Assembly: GCF_963678635.1 (NCBI RefSeq)
Contig: NC_087064.1
Location: forward strand, 3,535,926-3,599,925
DNA length: 64,000 nt
From: Symsagittifera roscoffensis
Taxonomy: Eukaryota > Xenacoelomorpha > Acoela > Convolutidae
Direction of reading: 5' to 3'
The position numbers and the translations under genes are program-made. Below, one piece after another: positions 44,938-55,683 of the stretch (positions within the stretch are counted from its first letter, which is position 1; the number at the start of each line of letters is the position of its first letter). The notes beneath the pieces were generated by a model. It did no database searches, was not told the origin of the DNA, and was given only the letters and a program-made list of their open reading frames with translations.

Positions 44938-47900
44938 AAGTAAACGAATGACACTAACAACTGTGGAAATTCAGTTTTTGAAAAATGAGCTGAAACCGTT
45001 GTCAATGTGTGAAAGAAACTGTTAAAGTTTAGAAAAAACAAGGAAACTGTATAGGTATGAATTCGGGAGCTTTTAAATTGTCTATCTCAACTGTTCATGA
45101 CAAGGTCCGTGGTTCGGCCGAATGTCTACAAGGTTGGCTGTATAACTAAAAAAATGAATCGGGCACCAATCGAGCAACAATTATAATCAATTGGGTTGTG
45201 CAGACTATCAGTATCAATTAGAATCCATACGGATTGGCAAAAATGGGACCCTTCTGGATTGGCAAAGTTAGGACCCTTCCGGATTGGGACCTTTCCAAGT
45301 TGGCAAAATAGGACCATTTCGGATTGGCAAAATTAGGAACCTTCCGGATTGGCAAAATGGGACCCTTCCTGATTGGCAAAAAGGGAACCTTCTCGATTGA
45401 CAAAATTTTTGACCATTCCGGATACAACTTTAGAGCTCTCTTCTGCAAAAATAACTAACTAGCAAGTGTTCGTTTTGATTTTGGACCCCTTCGGTTTGAA
45501 GCTAAGCTGCTTATTTTACAATTTCCTTTAACTGGATGGGGTCTATTAACAAGACTAGTTTCGACTTGCTCGCTTACTTCGAGGTTTCCCAAACCTCCTT
45601 ATCATCGAAAACAAAGCAAAAGTGCTTTATTGAACCGTTACTACCATTTGGAAGGGATAGAAGGGCTTTCCGAAAGAAGACTAATTTGAAAATCGGTCTT
45701 TTTTGCTGAAAACACTCTGTAAAAATTTCATTGATTATTTCTTCCGAATTTTGAAAGCTTAAATTTAAGCTTATTTCATTCATAATCTAACAACATCAAA
45801 TATACCGGACTAGTCAATCAGTTCTCAGGTTATAAAACGAAACAATTTTGGTCCCAATTTACAAAATTTTCCAACGTATAGATTCCGCCCAACTTTTTAT
45901 GCAATTCTTGTCCTGTTGACCTAAAATTATCATTTCGAGCTCAAAAGGCCTACACTGTTCTATATTAACGCAAAATTCACAATCAAAAACGTTTCAACCG
46001 AAATGATTTGCTGAAAAACTTGCAAATTGGACCCCTCCGAATATGTGAATCCACTAAATCAAATTCGTTAAGTCCGATTTCACTGAGATCAGGAAGGTTA
46101 TCGGTAAACGGGTTCTAAAACATGTCGATTTCTTAGTGTATTTTATCCGAACACGAATTATTATTGCATTAACTCAAAAATTTCTAAAAATTTTCTTATT
46201 TTACGGCATTTCGTTTATCCAAAAATTCAGATCTCTACACTTAATTTGTTCTAAGTTAAACCATTTCGTTTATCCAAAAATTCAGATCTCTACACTTAAT
46301 TTGTCTGGACTAAGTTAAACCAGTTCCTTTAGTTATAAAAGTTGAATTACAACGATACTACCGAACTTAGCGCTTATTTTATTCCAAAAAATATGGTTAT
46401 CTCGAGGATCGCGTTTTGTGGGGGATCAGATTATCAATTTTCTGACCCTAAAAACTGGTCTGCTTACGGTCTATTCATTTGAAAAATAGTTTAGGAATAA
46501 AATTATGGGTAGTATTAGAAGTAGCACTAAATATAATACCCCCCGATATAATACCCCCCGATACCCGGTGTGATGACGATACCCAAAAGTCGATTGTTGC
46601 TGTCCTTGTGATCCTTCCTGCTGCTTCCTGCACTGGTGGATTGATCTTCTACTGCAATCACTTGACTCCTCCTGATTGAGCGCAAATTAGCATTAATGTG
46701 CTTGAAATCTCAATTAACCCTCGAGAACAGGGACACGGGAAAAGCTACAGAGTTGATCGTAACGATCGGGCTTGACATAAATGTCCCTAATAATTAAATA
46801 TATAAAAACAACAAACGGGAAAGTCAATCGCATCTCGTCTGGGGGAATGTTCGCTACTGATTTTATGTTTCTACTGTTTTTTGTTTTTTCGATTATTTTT
46901 AATCGAAAAGTTTTTTTTATTTCGTGGTTTTTCTTAGGTTCCAATTTACTTTTTAATTGGTTGATTGTATATCGTTTTTGTTTTTGGTCAAATTTCGCTT
47001 AAGGAATGACGGTATGGCCAATTCCCCACTCTTCAAGATACTTGAATTATCGGTCTTAACTAGGTTAAAAAGTGAAATCGGGGAATTCGGAAGGCTTTTG
47101 CGTTCAGAAACTTTTTTCTGGCTCTTGGTTTAGGCCTGATTTAGGCACGAATCAGAGGCCTCTGATAATTGCTCCGCCGATTATGATGTTATGGAAAACA
47201 CCCAGGACCCCCTGTAAAAACACATGTGTAACCTTCTCTCGGAAATACATACCGACGGAAAGTAAAGCTAGATTAAAAAGCGACTGGCTAGCATCTAAAT
47301 AGAGCCTTACGTTCTTTTAACTGTCTCTGTCATAGCCAATTTGGTGTGGTTCTCATAACATCGGGTCGACATAAAAATTACTATTTGTAGGCTATCAGTC
47401 GAACCTCGCACAATAACTTAGTTACAAGCAATATAGTGACCTCATGGCTGGGTCGCAGCATCCCCTGATCACGAGGTTACGCCTTAAAAAAGAGTTCATA
47501 CATTTTACAATTACATCAGAGAAAGATCGAACTTTTGTCTTAATTTCTAGCTGAAAAGAAGTCTTATATTGAGTAAATTCCATTCAGGCCATACCAGGAA
47601 TCCACAAAATAATTAAACTGATAGTCTCTGAATTCACTGGAAGACCTTCCGGATTCCCGATCTTCGCCAAATAAGCTCGCTCTTCAGCCCTAGAAATGGT
47701 TGTAATCCTGACTCAGCCTTCTCGATTGATAAAATCAGCACGGTAACGATTGTGACAGCACAATCTTTACTTTCCATAATGCTTTCGGATCTTCGCGTTC
47801 GTTCAAATTGTCTCTTTAAATTTAGTCTGCTTTTTCAAGTTCTTGTCCAATTATAACCAGCGGAATTCTTCCTGTCTGATTTTCGCGCTTTTCATTGGTC

Positions 47901-48600
47901 GCGAAAATTAAGTGACTCCTTTTGAAAGAATTTTCATAAGTAAGCATGTTAGTCCAAACTGACCCTTCCTAATTCGTCCTTTTCATCAAATAAGAACGTT
48001 CATCGACAGAATCGCTGCTGATTCGTGCCATCGAACTCCTTCAACTGAAAATTCGTTTCGTACTGAGGCAAAAACTGATAATGCCACAGAAACAAAAACC
48101 AAAAGCAAATCTCTGTTGTGGTTATCATTTTTGTATAAGCGACGAAGCCCAATAATTCACAGTTAAAGCTGTGTTTCTCGGAAAAATAAAGTTTTCGATT
48201 TATTGACCATTTTTTGAAACTGTTCGGACTTTTCTCAAAACTTAGACCCTTTTTAGCAGAACAAAAATATTAGTTTTGGAAAGTTAAGTTTTTTTGAGCT
48301 TTTGAACTCGTCTGTAGAATTTTTTTGACTTTTCTTTGAACCGGCTGAAAGATTTTCTCCTGTAGAAGCGACGTCTTATTTTTTGCATGAAAAAAAAACA
48401 TTCTCATAATTTTTCACCCTTCACTTTTGTTCCAGAAGAGAAACAACTAAGGGTTTGGGCAAAGTCCTATTATTGAAACTACCCATTTCATCACACATCA
48501 GATAAACAAAGTTATCTAGACACCTACCTCCAGCTTTAGGTGGGGCCCCTAGTTATCTTTAATCAAGACGCACGAAAATTTTGGTTCTTTTTTTTTAAAT
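44938..48600. other. Intergenic region upstream of CAP-G
   Basis: No gene recognised. It contains a minisatellite of about 28-bp units (GGATTGGCAAAATNGGACCCTTCC type, roughly seven units, 45233-45430). A 55-58-bp tandem duplication (CATTTCGTTTATCC... twice) lies at 46207-46318, and a doubled ATAATACCCCCCG lies near 46535-46560. The 76-codon frame at 47072-47302 has mixed composition but matches nothing I know. Confidence 0.5.
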
Positions 48601-48639
48601 AAACTTTTTAAAATTTGTTTCAACTTGTTTTTCATGTTT

Positions 48640-48815
48640 TCGTGTTGTATCGCGAGAAGTGCGGAGCTCCGATTCGCCCCTGTGTCCCTTCTGTCAATTT
48701 TCCTCAGAATAATGCATTCTAGAAAAGGTACCACAAAGGCTCTCTGCGAGAGCCGTTTAGGCTCTGGCAGCTGTTGGCTATGGAAACGGAAAAAAGAGCC
48801 TTTTAGGTACCTTTC
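48640..48815 (+). pseudogene. Decayed duplicate of CAP-G exon 1
   Basis: CCTCAGAATAATGCATTCTAG and AAAAGGTACCACAAAGGCTCTC parallel the true exon 1 start (TTTCAGAAGAATGCCTCCTAG, AAAAGGTACCAAAAAAGCTCTC). It then has CAGCTGTTGGCTATGGAAACGGAAAA against CAGCTGGTGGCAATGGAAACGGAAAA, with about 20 extra bases inserted between. The preceding GCGGAGCTCCG block is also present before exon 1 (near 48930). The frame is not maintained after the insertion. Confidence 0.7.
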
Positions 48816-49128
48816 AATTTCTTAGGACATTTTGCACCATTTAATTTTTTTGACTTCGTCTCAATTACTATTCAGCATCTTTTTTGAAATTTTTATCATC
48901 AATTTTTTTTATATTGTTTTGCAAGTGTTGCGAAGCTCCGCTTTACCCCTATATATTTGTGAGTAGCTGGTAGTACTCAATTATTCCAGCTTTCGATGAC
49001 TTCATCTGTACCTAGTATGCCTGACTAGAGTATGAGGAACGAAAATTGTGCTGGAATATAAAATATCAATTTCCCAGTGAACTTTATGAGTAGGGCATTT
49101 CCATTTTGTCGGTTTTTTTTTCAGAAGA

Positions 49129-49320
49129 ATGCCTCCTAGAAAAGGTACCAAAAAAGCTCTCGCAGCTGGTGGCAATGGAAACGGAAAAGAAGCTATCACC
49201 ACGTTGAAGCAAAATGAGAAGAAGCTTCAACATGAACTGATAAATCTTTTTGATAAAGTGCAAAATGGAAAATTGGACAATGAAACAGCAGTGTCGATTC
49301 TCAGACGTTATTATGAAAAG
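49129..49320 (+). CDS. NCAPG: Condensin I subunit CAP-G (NCAPG), exon 1
   Basis: CAP-G is the HEAT-repeat non-SMC subunit of condensin I; with the SMC2/SMC4 ATPases and CAP-D2/CAP-H it compacts mitotic chromosomes. This exon carries ATG 49129, which lies 4 bases after an acceptor-like TTTTTTTTTCAG. It encodes a basic N-terminus (MPPRKGTKKALAAGG) and the first helices (KLQHELINLFDKVQNGKLD). The donor is AAG|GTTTAG, phase 0. The gene identity comes from exons 2-7, which join in frame. The short, basic start is typical of the family only in a general way. Confidence 0.88.
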
Positions 49321-49387
49321 GTTTAGTGTTTCTTTCATTTTGTTGAACTGTTTTTTTGTTGATTAATGAAAATAAGCTGACGTTTAG

Positions 49388-49612
49388 GCAAGAGGAGTCA
49401 CTGGTCAGAATGAAATTGAAAATATTCCAGACTTCGCAGAAAACATCCAAGATTTCAATACTTTTATCAGTGGAATTTTGGTACAAAATTATGAGATACC
49501 TGAAAAATCGTTTCCCGTGGAAAAGAGCCTAAAACTTTTTGCCTCATTTGCTTGCTACTGTATAGGCGAAGAGTTGCCTTTTGTGGATCAATTAACATGG
49601 CTAATTGAACAG
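49388..49612 (+). CDS. NCAPG: CAP-G exon 2
   Basis: A 75-codon phase-0 exon between GACGTTTAG and CAG|GTTAGT. It encodes alpha-helical sequence: IQDFNTFISGIL, then the positively selected pattern SLKLFASFACYC, then VDQLTWLIEQ. These correspond to the first HEAT helices of CAP-G, where family members carry a phrase about the phosphorylated or acidic N-terminal repeat. No stop in frame. Confidence 0.9.
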
Positions 49613-49682
49613 GTTAGTCTGCAATTTTTGTTATTTTGTTTTGTATAGAGTTTAGATCTGCTATCATTGAAAATGCATTTAG

Positions 49683-49959
49683 TTTCACGACGATCAGCGA
49701 AAACAGTTTCGTCTGAAAACATGTCAACTTATACTGAATATCATGACCCTGTGCGCGAGCGAAGAAATTGACCTGAGCGTTGGCCTCTGGAACAAACTCC
49801 GCAATATTCTGCTGGTTCGGAGCAGAGACAAATCCTCGGAGGCGCGACTGATGGCAGTGAAGGCACTCGTGTTTTTTCAGCCTCAATTAGATGATGAAGA
49901 TATGGAAGATGATGCAGCTACGCGCACTCAGGTGTTGGACAAAGATGCTGTCGTGAAAC
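49683..49959 (+). CDS. NCAPG: CAP-G exon 3
   Basis: The exon reads RLKTCQLILNIM, DLSVGLWNKLRNILLVRSRDK and ARLMAVKALVFFQ. This is the region most diagnostic of CAP-G (R-x-K-T-C, I-D-x-x-x-W-x-K-L, L-L-x-R-x-x-D-K, R-x-x-A-V-x-A-L-x-x-x-Q). An acidic loop DDEDMEDD follows, then DKDAVVK. The best donor is AAAC|GTGAGA (phase 1), giving Gln at the junction. The open frame runs on to 49991 but is intronic. Confidence 0.92.
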
Positions 49960-50173
49960 GTGAGATTTTTGCAGAATTGAATGAAGCTTAGAAAAATTGT
50001 TTGGAAAGAGGTTTTTACTATTTAACGCTTTAAATGGAAGCTCGTATCGAACTTTTATTTTTTTTCGCGGTTTCCTAATTTGCAGTTTTTACTCAACCCA
50101 AACATTATGAATTGGACAATTCTTTAAAAGGCAGCTTAATTGAGTTAAACTGGGCTATACTTTGTCGTTTCAG

Positions 50174-50407
50174 AACTAGCCTTTTTATTGGGCGCTGAAT
50201 CAGCTGAAATACGCAAGGTGGTTCTATCTTCTCTCGTGGTTAACAACAACACAGTGTTGAAGTGTATTCTGCGACACTGCCGTGACGTGGACATGGGTTG
50301 TCGTGCAATTGCTGTTCAGACGCTGTCTCAGTTTGTTACCATTAAGGCTCTCTCGTTCCAGCAACGAGTGGATGTTCTAACGATTGCGTTCAGAAACTCA
50401 TCCCATC
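50174..50407 (+). CDS. NCAPG: CAP-G exon 4
   Basis: Acceptor TCGTTTCAG ends at 50173. After the split Gln codon it reads LAFLLGAESAEIRKVVLSSLV, CILRHCRDVDMGCRAIAVQTL and RVDVLTIAFRNSSH. This is the paired HEAT repeat in which CAP-G proteins have an E-x-R-x-x-V-L-S followed by R-x-x-D-V-x-x-x-R-x-x-A. The donor is CATC|GTAAGC, phase 1. Confidence 0.92.
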
Positions 50408-51432
50408 GTAAGCCAATATTTGTTTCCCTTCTACCCTTGAGAATGGTACTTTTCAGACATGCTCAATTTATTCAAAATTCAAATAAAACTACCTTAATTT
50501 AGGTAGTAAATAAGTGTCGTCCGTTTCCGGTATTTGTTTCTTTTCAATTAATTTTCTTAAAAAAATGGTGACATTTTTTCGGATTCGTGATTTTTTGCCT
50601 AGTTACAGTCGTATCAGTTCCCTTTTTTTAATGAAATTTGTTTTCTTCGACTTTTTAATTTAGCCTGGGTTTATTTTGATTTTGAGTTTTTTACTCTTGT
50701 TGAAACCTTGTATCTTGTCATTTTACCAATTCTGATATTGCGTTTTTGCGAGGGCAAAAATTCTTGTTCATTAAATTCAGGTATTATTACACTTGCGAGA
50801 GCAAGTTTCTTGAAAGCGGGAACAAGACTTTCCAGTAAACAATTTTTCTTGCAAGTTTTAACTTTTCAATTTGCTTTTTTTATTGAACCTTCACAACTTT
50901 CTGGTTCTTTCAGACTTGGCCTAGAGTGACGCCGTCGCCTTTGTACCCTAAGCTATGGGGTTCGACTCTCGGTCAGATTTGTTTTGTTTTCAGTTTATAT
51001 ATGCCATTGAAAAAAAAATTCGGTAAAATTGAATTGTTGAACTTCCGTTATTCTGCTAAAATTTTGTTGGCTTAGTTGCCACATCACAAATCTTGTTTGT
51101 CCTGTTAGCAACCTTCAATGCAAGTGTTGTTCTGTGTAGGTTCAGGGAGGTGGACTTGAAATTATTTTTTAAATCAGTTTGTTTTTCGGCTCATCAGGTG
51201 TCTATTCAAAGATTGTTTGGCTTAGTTGCCACATCACTCATTTTTTTTTGTTGTAGGCATTTTCCTGCAGTGCAAGATTAGTTGAAAGTACAAGATTTGT
51301 TCATTCTAGTCTCAGGTGGTACTTGAAACTGTAAAGATTTTTTTCTGAAATCATATTTTTTCTGCTCAAATTGTATCTGCTCAAAGATTGCAGGCTTTAT
51401 TTAATCTTCGGAAGTTTTGTTCCGTTACTAAT

Positions 51433-51940
51433 TGTTCCGACTTTCGATACGAAAGTAAGGGAATATTTGTGCTCGGATTGGGTTTTTTTTCTTCAGACAA
51501 ATTTCGACTTTTTAACTAGCCATTTTTGACGGAATTTTTTAATATCATTCAAAAGGTATTGTTGTCCTCAGCTTAAAATTGAAAAGATATTTCACCTGTG
51601 ATCATTTTTCGTAAAGTTATGAGGGTTTAAAGATTGCAATTTTGACCAATTTGGCGGTATAATTCGCGCTATTAACAGGTAAGCGGAGAGTTAATCCGTC
51701 TTAGAAATTGTTCCAAATTGGTTGAAAGAAGCTTATTCGCCATAACTGATTTGTTACAAGGAGCGAAATTTATCCCTTTGTTCTTTATATGGCGTGTGGG
51801 GTGATGATTTTCATGTAAAATTCAAATTTAAAAAAATGCATTTTATTTTATTACATTTAATTTTTTTAGGTTGTTACTGCTCCATAAGCCTTAAAAGGCA
51901 GTCGGAACATTCAGGGCTTCGCCCTGATACAAGCAGTCTT
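51433..51940 (+). repeat. Repeat R1 (TTCCGACT family), complete copy
   Basis: Left end TGTTCCGACT followed by the palindrome CTTTCGATACGAAAG. The right end has the complementary AGTCGGAACA at about 51900-51909, followed by the palindrome TCAGGGCTTCGCCCTGA. About 500 bp, non-coding. At least six related copies lie in the window. Confidence 0.75.
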
Positions 51941-52342
51941 GTTTAGTTTTCAAATTTCTGGTATGTTAGTCTCGAAGGAACTTCTATCGAGACATGGGTT
52001 TTTTTCAATTTTTTTTTACTTATGTTTGTTTTTCAACGAGGTTTTTCAATTTTTTTTACTTATGTTTGTGTTAATCGCAAGTGGCGCGAAGCTCCGCTTC
52101 GCCTCTGTGTGAAGTATAGTTCGTTGTTCTTGGTTTTCAAATAGTTTTGTTTGTTCACGATTCTAAGCAGAACCCAAAATTCTAAATAGTGGCTGAGTTT
52201 TGAAGAATGTTGATGAATTGACAGGTTTTATATCTCGATTGCTGCCTACCTATTGTTTGCCGTGGAAATTCTCTGTTTGTCTAGTTTTTTGCGGCGCGAT
52301 TTTTCTAAACTGATGCATAGAACACGTTATATATTCATTCCA

Positions 52343-52662
52343 CGAAAAAGACTAAACCAATTATAACTACTTTCTGGTGCGTGTTCGTTCTTGATCAGAG
52401 CGATCCTTATCTGCTCATTTTTCGAAAAAGACTAAACCAATTATAACTACTTTCTGGTGCGTGTTCGTTCTTGATCAGAGCGATCCTTATCTGCTCATTT
52501 TTCGAAAAAGACTAAACCAATTATAACTACTTTCTGGTGTGTGTTCGTTCTTGATCAGAGCGATCCTTATCTGCTCATTTTTCGAAAAAGACTAAACCAA
52601 TTATAACTACTTTCTGGTGCGTGTTCGTTCTTGATCAGAGCGATCCTTTTCTGCTCATTTTT
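52343..52662. repeat. Tandem array of four 80-bp units
   Basis: Units start at 52343, 52423, 52503 and 52583 with CGAAAAAGACTAAACC and end with TCTGCTCATTTTT. They differ by one or two bases each, so the array is recent. There are no spacers, so it is not CRISPR-like, and no coding frame is preserved. Confidence 0.95.
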
Positions 52663-53206
52663 TAGGTTAACTGGTTTTGGGGGTGAATTGACAACTGTGT
52701 TGTGCATCTAAAGGGAAATACTTGGTGTATAGTTATTGCATACTGCTAAATGATAAAAAGTCCGTGCATTTTATATCAGTCAGAAGTAGCTGCATATACT
52801 GATATTATATTGCAGAAAGAAAATTTGGTCTTTCTGATTATTAATAAGGAATGTATCGTTCCTGACACCGGCTTTGACTAATTAAAGAAGGAACTTGAAC
52901 TCCTTTAGACCAAAAACTCTCGAAAAAAAATCAATTGATTACAAGGACTAAACTTCATCTAATAATATTTTATTTGCAAATTGGCTCCGTCCGTTTTTTT
53001 GGCTCTTCAACACTTTTCGTTGCTTTCAATTTTTCTATTGTCATAGTCGTTTTACGTGTTAAAATTGCTAAATGCTTGATGCTGCTATAAAAGTTTTCTT
53101 TGTAATATGACAACGGGAAATTAGTTTTTTAAAACTGAAATTCAAATATTGGTGCAAACTGGCATAGAGATTTTTTGCTACTAAAGTTGTGTGATTTGTT
53201 TAACAG

Positions 53207-53399
53207 CTGCAATGGAAGCTGCGGTGAAGAGTCTTCTGAACAGCTGGCTGTCCCAGGTGGGAGGAGGCATCTCTGACTTCCTCAAGGTCATCGACCCTGT
53301 CTTGAATCCTCTTCTCTGCTCCAAACTGGTCCACACCATCTGTATCTCCCTCCCCAATCCACAAATGGCTCTGGACAGTTTCGATGTTTTGGACGAAAG
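53207..53399 (+). CDS. NCAPG: CAP-G exon 5
   Basis: Phase 1 entry restores Pro, giving RNSSHPAMEAAVKSLLNSWL across the junction. Here the family has a D/N-x-x-x-x-V-x-x-x-x-x-x-L-x-x-W-L motif that begins the central HEAT block. It continues FLKVIDPVLNPLLCSKLVHTIC. The donor is AAAG|GTTATT, phase 2. The exon is GC-rich compared with its 2.8-kb upstream intron. Confidence 0.9.
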
Positions 53400-53733
53400 G
53401 TTATTTTTTGCAGTTTTCTTCTACGTCTTTCGTGAATAATGGTTGATTTTAAGTGCTAATATGGAATCATTTTGTCCTGTATCTGGGTTTTCACTAAAAT
53501 ATAAGTATCATTTTCAATGACTTTTCTTGAACTTATTTAAGAAGGTTCTTTCACATGATTTTGAACCAAAGATTTTTTAAGTGTTTCAATTATATTGTAA
53601 AAACAGCGGAAGTTAAGTTTATTATATCAGTACATCGTGTTTTTATTCAAGTTTCAAGCCGCCAGGACGTAAGTCATTACTCTACCATTTCTAATGAATG
53701 TACTCAATGATATAAATGTGTTACTTTTTGCAG

Positions 53734-53877
53734 GAAATTGTTGAGCGAGGAGTGGTGTTCTCCTGAGAATGCGTTCCAGTGGATCAAACTGCTGGAGTTC
53801 CTCAAGGACCAACACCAGACAGAACTGCTGGATAAGAACACGCCCAATGTCTCAGAGTTCGCTCACTTCTTAGCCCA
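53734..53877 (+). CDS. NCAPG: CAP-G exon 6
   Basis: Phase 2 entry completes Arg. It encodes KLLSEEWCSPENAFQWIKL, then LEFLKDQHQTELLD and VSEFAHFLA. The family has a conserved Pro-Glu-x-x-x-x-W-x-x-L at this point. The donor is CCCA|GTAAGC, phase 2. Confidence 0.88.
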
Positions 53878-55000
53878 GTAAGCATCTATAATACGCAGTG
53901 ATCGAATTTAAAACGGCCATTTTAATGAAATACGATTGCGAGAAACAAGAACCCTCGCGACATATTTAAAGAGTCTGATACTACGTCAAAAATCAAAAAT
54001 TAAATTCGATCTTTCGAATCAAAGAAATAAAATAAATGGTTTCAATTTGAAGCTCTTTTTCCTACCCCCCCCCCCCCCCAACCCAACCCCTCACACAACT
54101 ATCAATTTTATGGTGTAACGAGTGGTTTTACAAGGTTAATTAGGGAGACCAAATATGTTTGGCACAGCCTAATTAGTCCGCATGTCAATTTTCAAAACGA
54201 TAGGACAATGTCAACAGTAGCTTTTTTAGTTAAAAATTGCAGGTGGGGTGAGGGAAAAGAAAAAGAGCCCAATTTGATAATGCTTGTTTGGCCATCTCAA
54301 TTCATTGAAGTTGTTTCGTTGAATTAAAAGATCAATTTAATTTTTGACTTCTGACGTAGTATCACTCTTTAAATATGTCGTAATTTTTTTTCAGGAAAAG
54401 TCTTAAAATTTGTTCAGGCTCAAATTTACTTCGGGAATCGAAAAAAAAATGATTGAAAAATTACTTTTTTGTATTTGGAAAAATATGAATCAAGTTAAAC
54501 CTTAAAATTTCAAAAGCTTTAACTTGATTTATGTTTTCTTAAATACAAATTTCAGAAAATTTTAATCAATTTTTTCGGTTCCCTTGAGTTATCTTACACT
54601 TCCAAGCATCTGTTTCCTTTGTTTTCTGAAGTTTTTAGTTACTATTTTTGAATATAAAAGGGTACAGTTCTCTTCTTCCGGCAACATTGATTAACAACGT
54701 TTAAGAAATATTTGAATCAAATATATACATTTCATCCTAGAGTTTTAATCAATAGCGGTTTTTCTATGAGACTTACATTTGATTCTAGTAGAGAATATTT
54801 ATTAAGACGATGATTTAATTGAAAATCTTTCAGGATCAAACTCTTTTGTGTCAGCTTTGATACCTACTTAAACGATATTGACGAATGTGCAGCTCAGTTA
54901 CTCTTTGGACGCCTGTGTTTTGTTTTTGTTTCAACTTGCTCAAATGCTTCATGGACTTGTTTTTGTACTGATGTTTATTTAATATGATCTTCTTTTTCAG
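53878..55000 (+). other. CAP-G intron 6
   Basis: Contains repeat R3 copy 2 (54110-54275, matching 32670-32835), a poly-C run at 54064-54078 and a fragment of repeat R2 (54355-54600). No coding sequence seen. Confidence 0.6.
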
Positions 55001-55120
55001 CCACTCGAAAAAACTTGGCGAGACGGACGTGGAAGACGAATTGATCAGTCGGACGTTCGTTCTGCAGCAGTTCCTCGACATCGCAGAGCTCCTGGATCTG
55101 TCCATGGACGAAGTGGGAAG
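55001..55120 (+). CDS. NCAPG: CAP-G exon 7
   Basis: A 40-codon-length exon with phase 2 at both ends. It reads HSKKLGETDVEDELISRTFVLQQFLDIAELLDLSMDEVGR in short helical blocks. FVLQQFLDIAELLDLSDxxGR is a well-kept phrase of CAP-G. The acceptor is TTTTTCAG and the donor GGAAG|GTCAGA. Confidence 0.92.
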
Positions 55121-55340
55121 GTCAGAATTTAGTTTCCATCTTTGCTGAGATATCTTTGAATCTGAATTATATATCTAGCTTGTTTAAAAACTCTACTGAT
55201 TAGGAAGTCTACTGATAAAAAGTCTACTTAATTGCAAAACTCTTGATGCATCAGTTTTGTAGAATCATTTTGGGAAAACTTTGTAGGTTTCTTTTTTTAA
55301 ATATCATATTCAGGATTGAAATTGTTTGGGTTTGTTTAAG

Positions 55341-55683
55341 GAAAAATCTCGCGCAAGTGTTGGAATGTAATCTGAGAAACGCTTCCAACAACGAGTACTC
55401 GCGACTTGTGACACAAGAGTTGAAATTGCTCTATAAGCTACTCGGGAAACAGAAATTCATTCACGCTTCTTTGGACGCCATCGACGAGTTGCGATTTCCT
55501 CTCGGAGGCACGAGCAGCGACGACTTCGAAGTGCAGAAAGGCCGTGCGATGAATAAGTCGGCGACTGAAATGGGAAACCAGTCAGTAGCGGGAAGTGCGA
55601 ATGAATCATCAGTATCGTCTTTGGACGCGAGTGGGCAGATAGTAGATTTGGAAACCAGTATGCTAAGAGAGCAACAGTTTCAG
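55341..55683 (+). CDS. NCAPG: CAP-G exon 8
   Basis: Starts RKNLAQVLECNLRNASNNEY. RKxLxxxLxxxLxxxxxxxxLV continues the family phrase begun in exon 7. Then LVTQELKLLYKLLGKQKFI, and after that a Ser/Asn-rich acidic linker (EMGNQSVAGSANESSVSSLD). The exon ends at CAG|GTACAT, phase 0. Structure falls off toward the 3' end, as expected at the boundary before the C-terminal Cnd3 region. Confidence 0.88.

Larger units (their letters stand above)
50408..53206 (+). other. CAP-G intron 4
   Basis: This 2.8-kb intron holds a full copy of repeat R1 (51433-51940) and a tandem array of four 80-bp units (52343-52662). A tRNA-like A-box/B-box pair (TGGCCTAGAGTG at 50917, GGTTCGACTC at 50959) may mark a SINE. 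Another GCGAAGCTCCGC block occurs near 52085, also seen at 48660 and 48930. No coding sequence found. Confidence 0.65.

Noticed and set aside
52343-52662. CRISPR-like array
   Set aside because: 80-bp units abut without spacers and the context is a eukaryotic intron. It is a simple tandem repeat.
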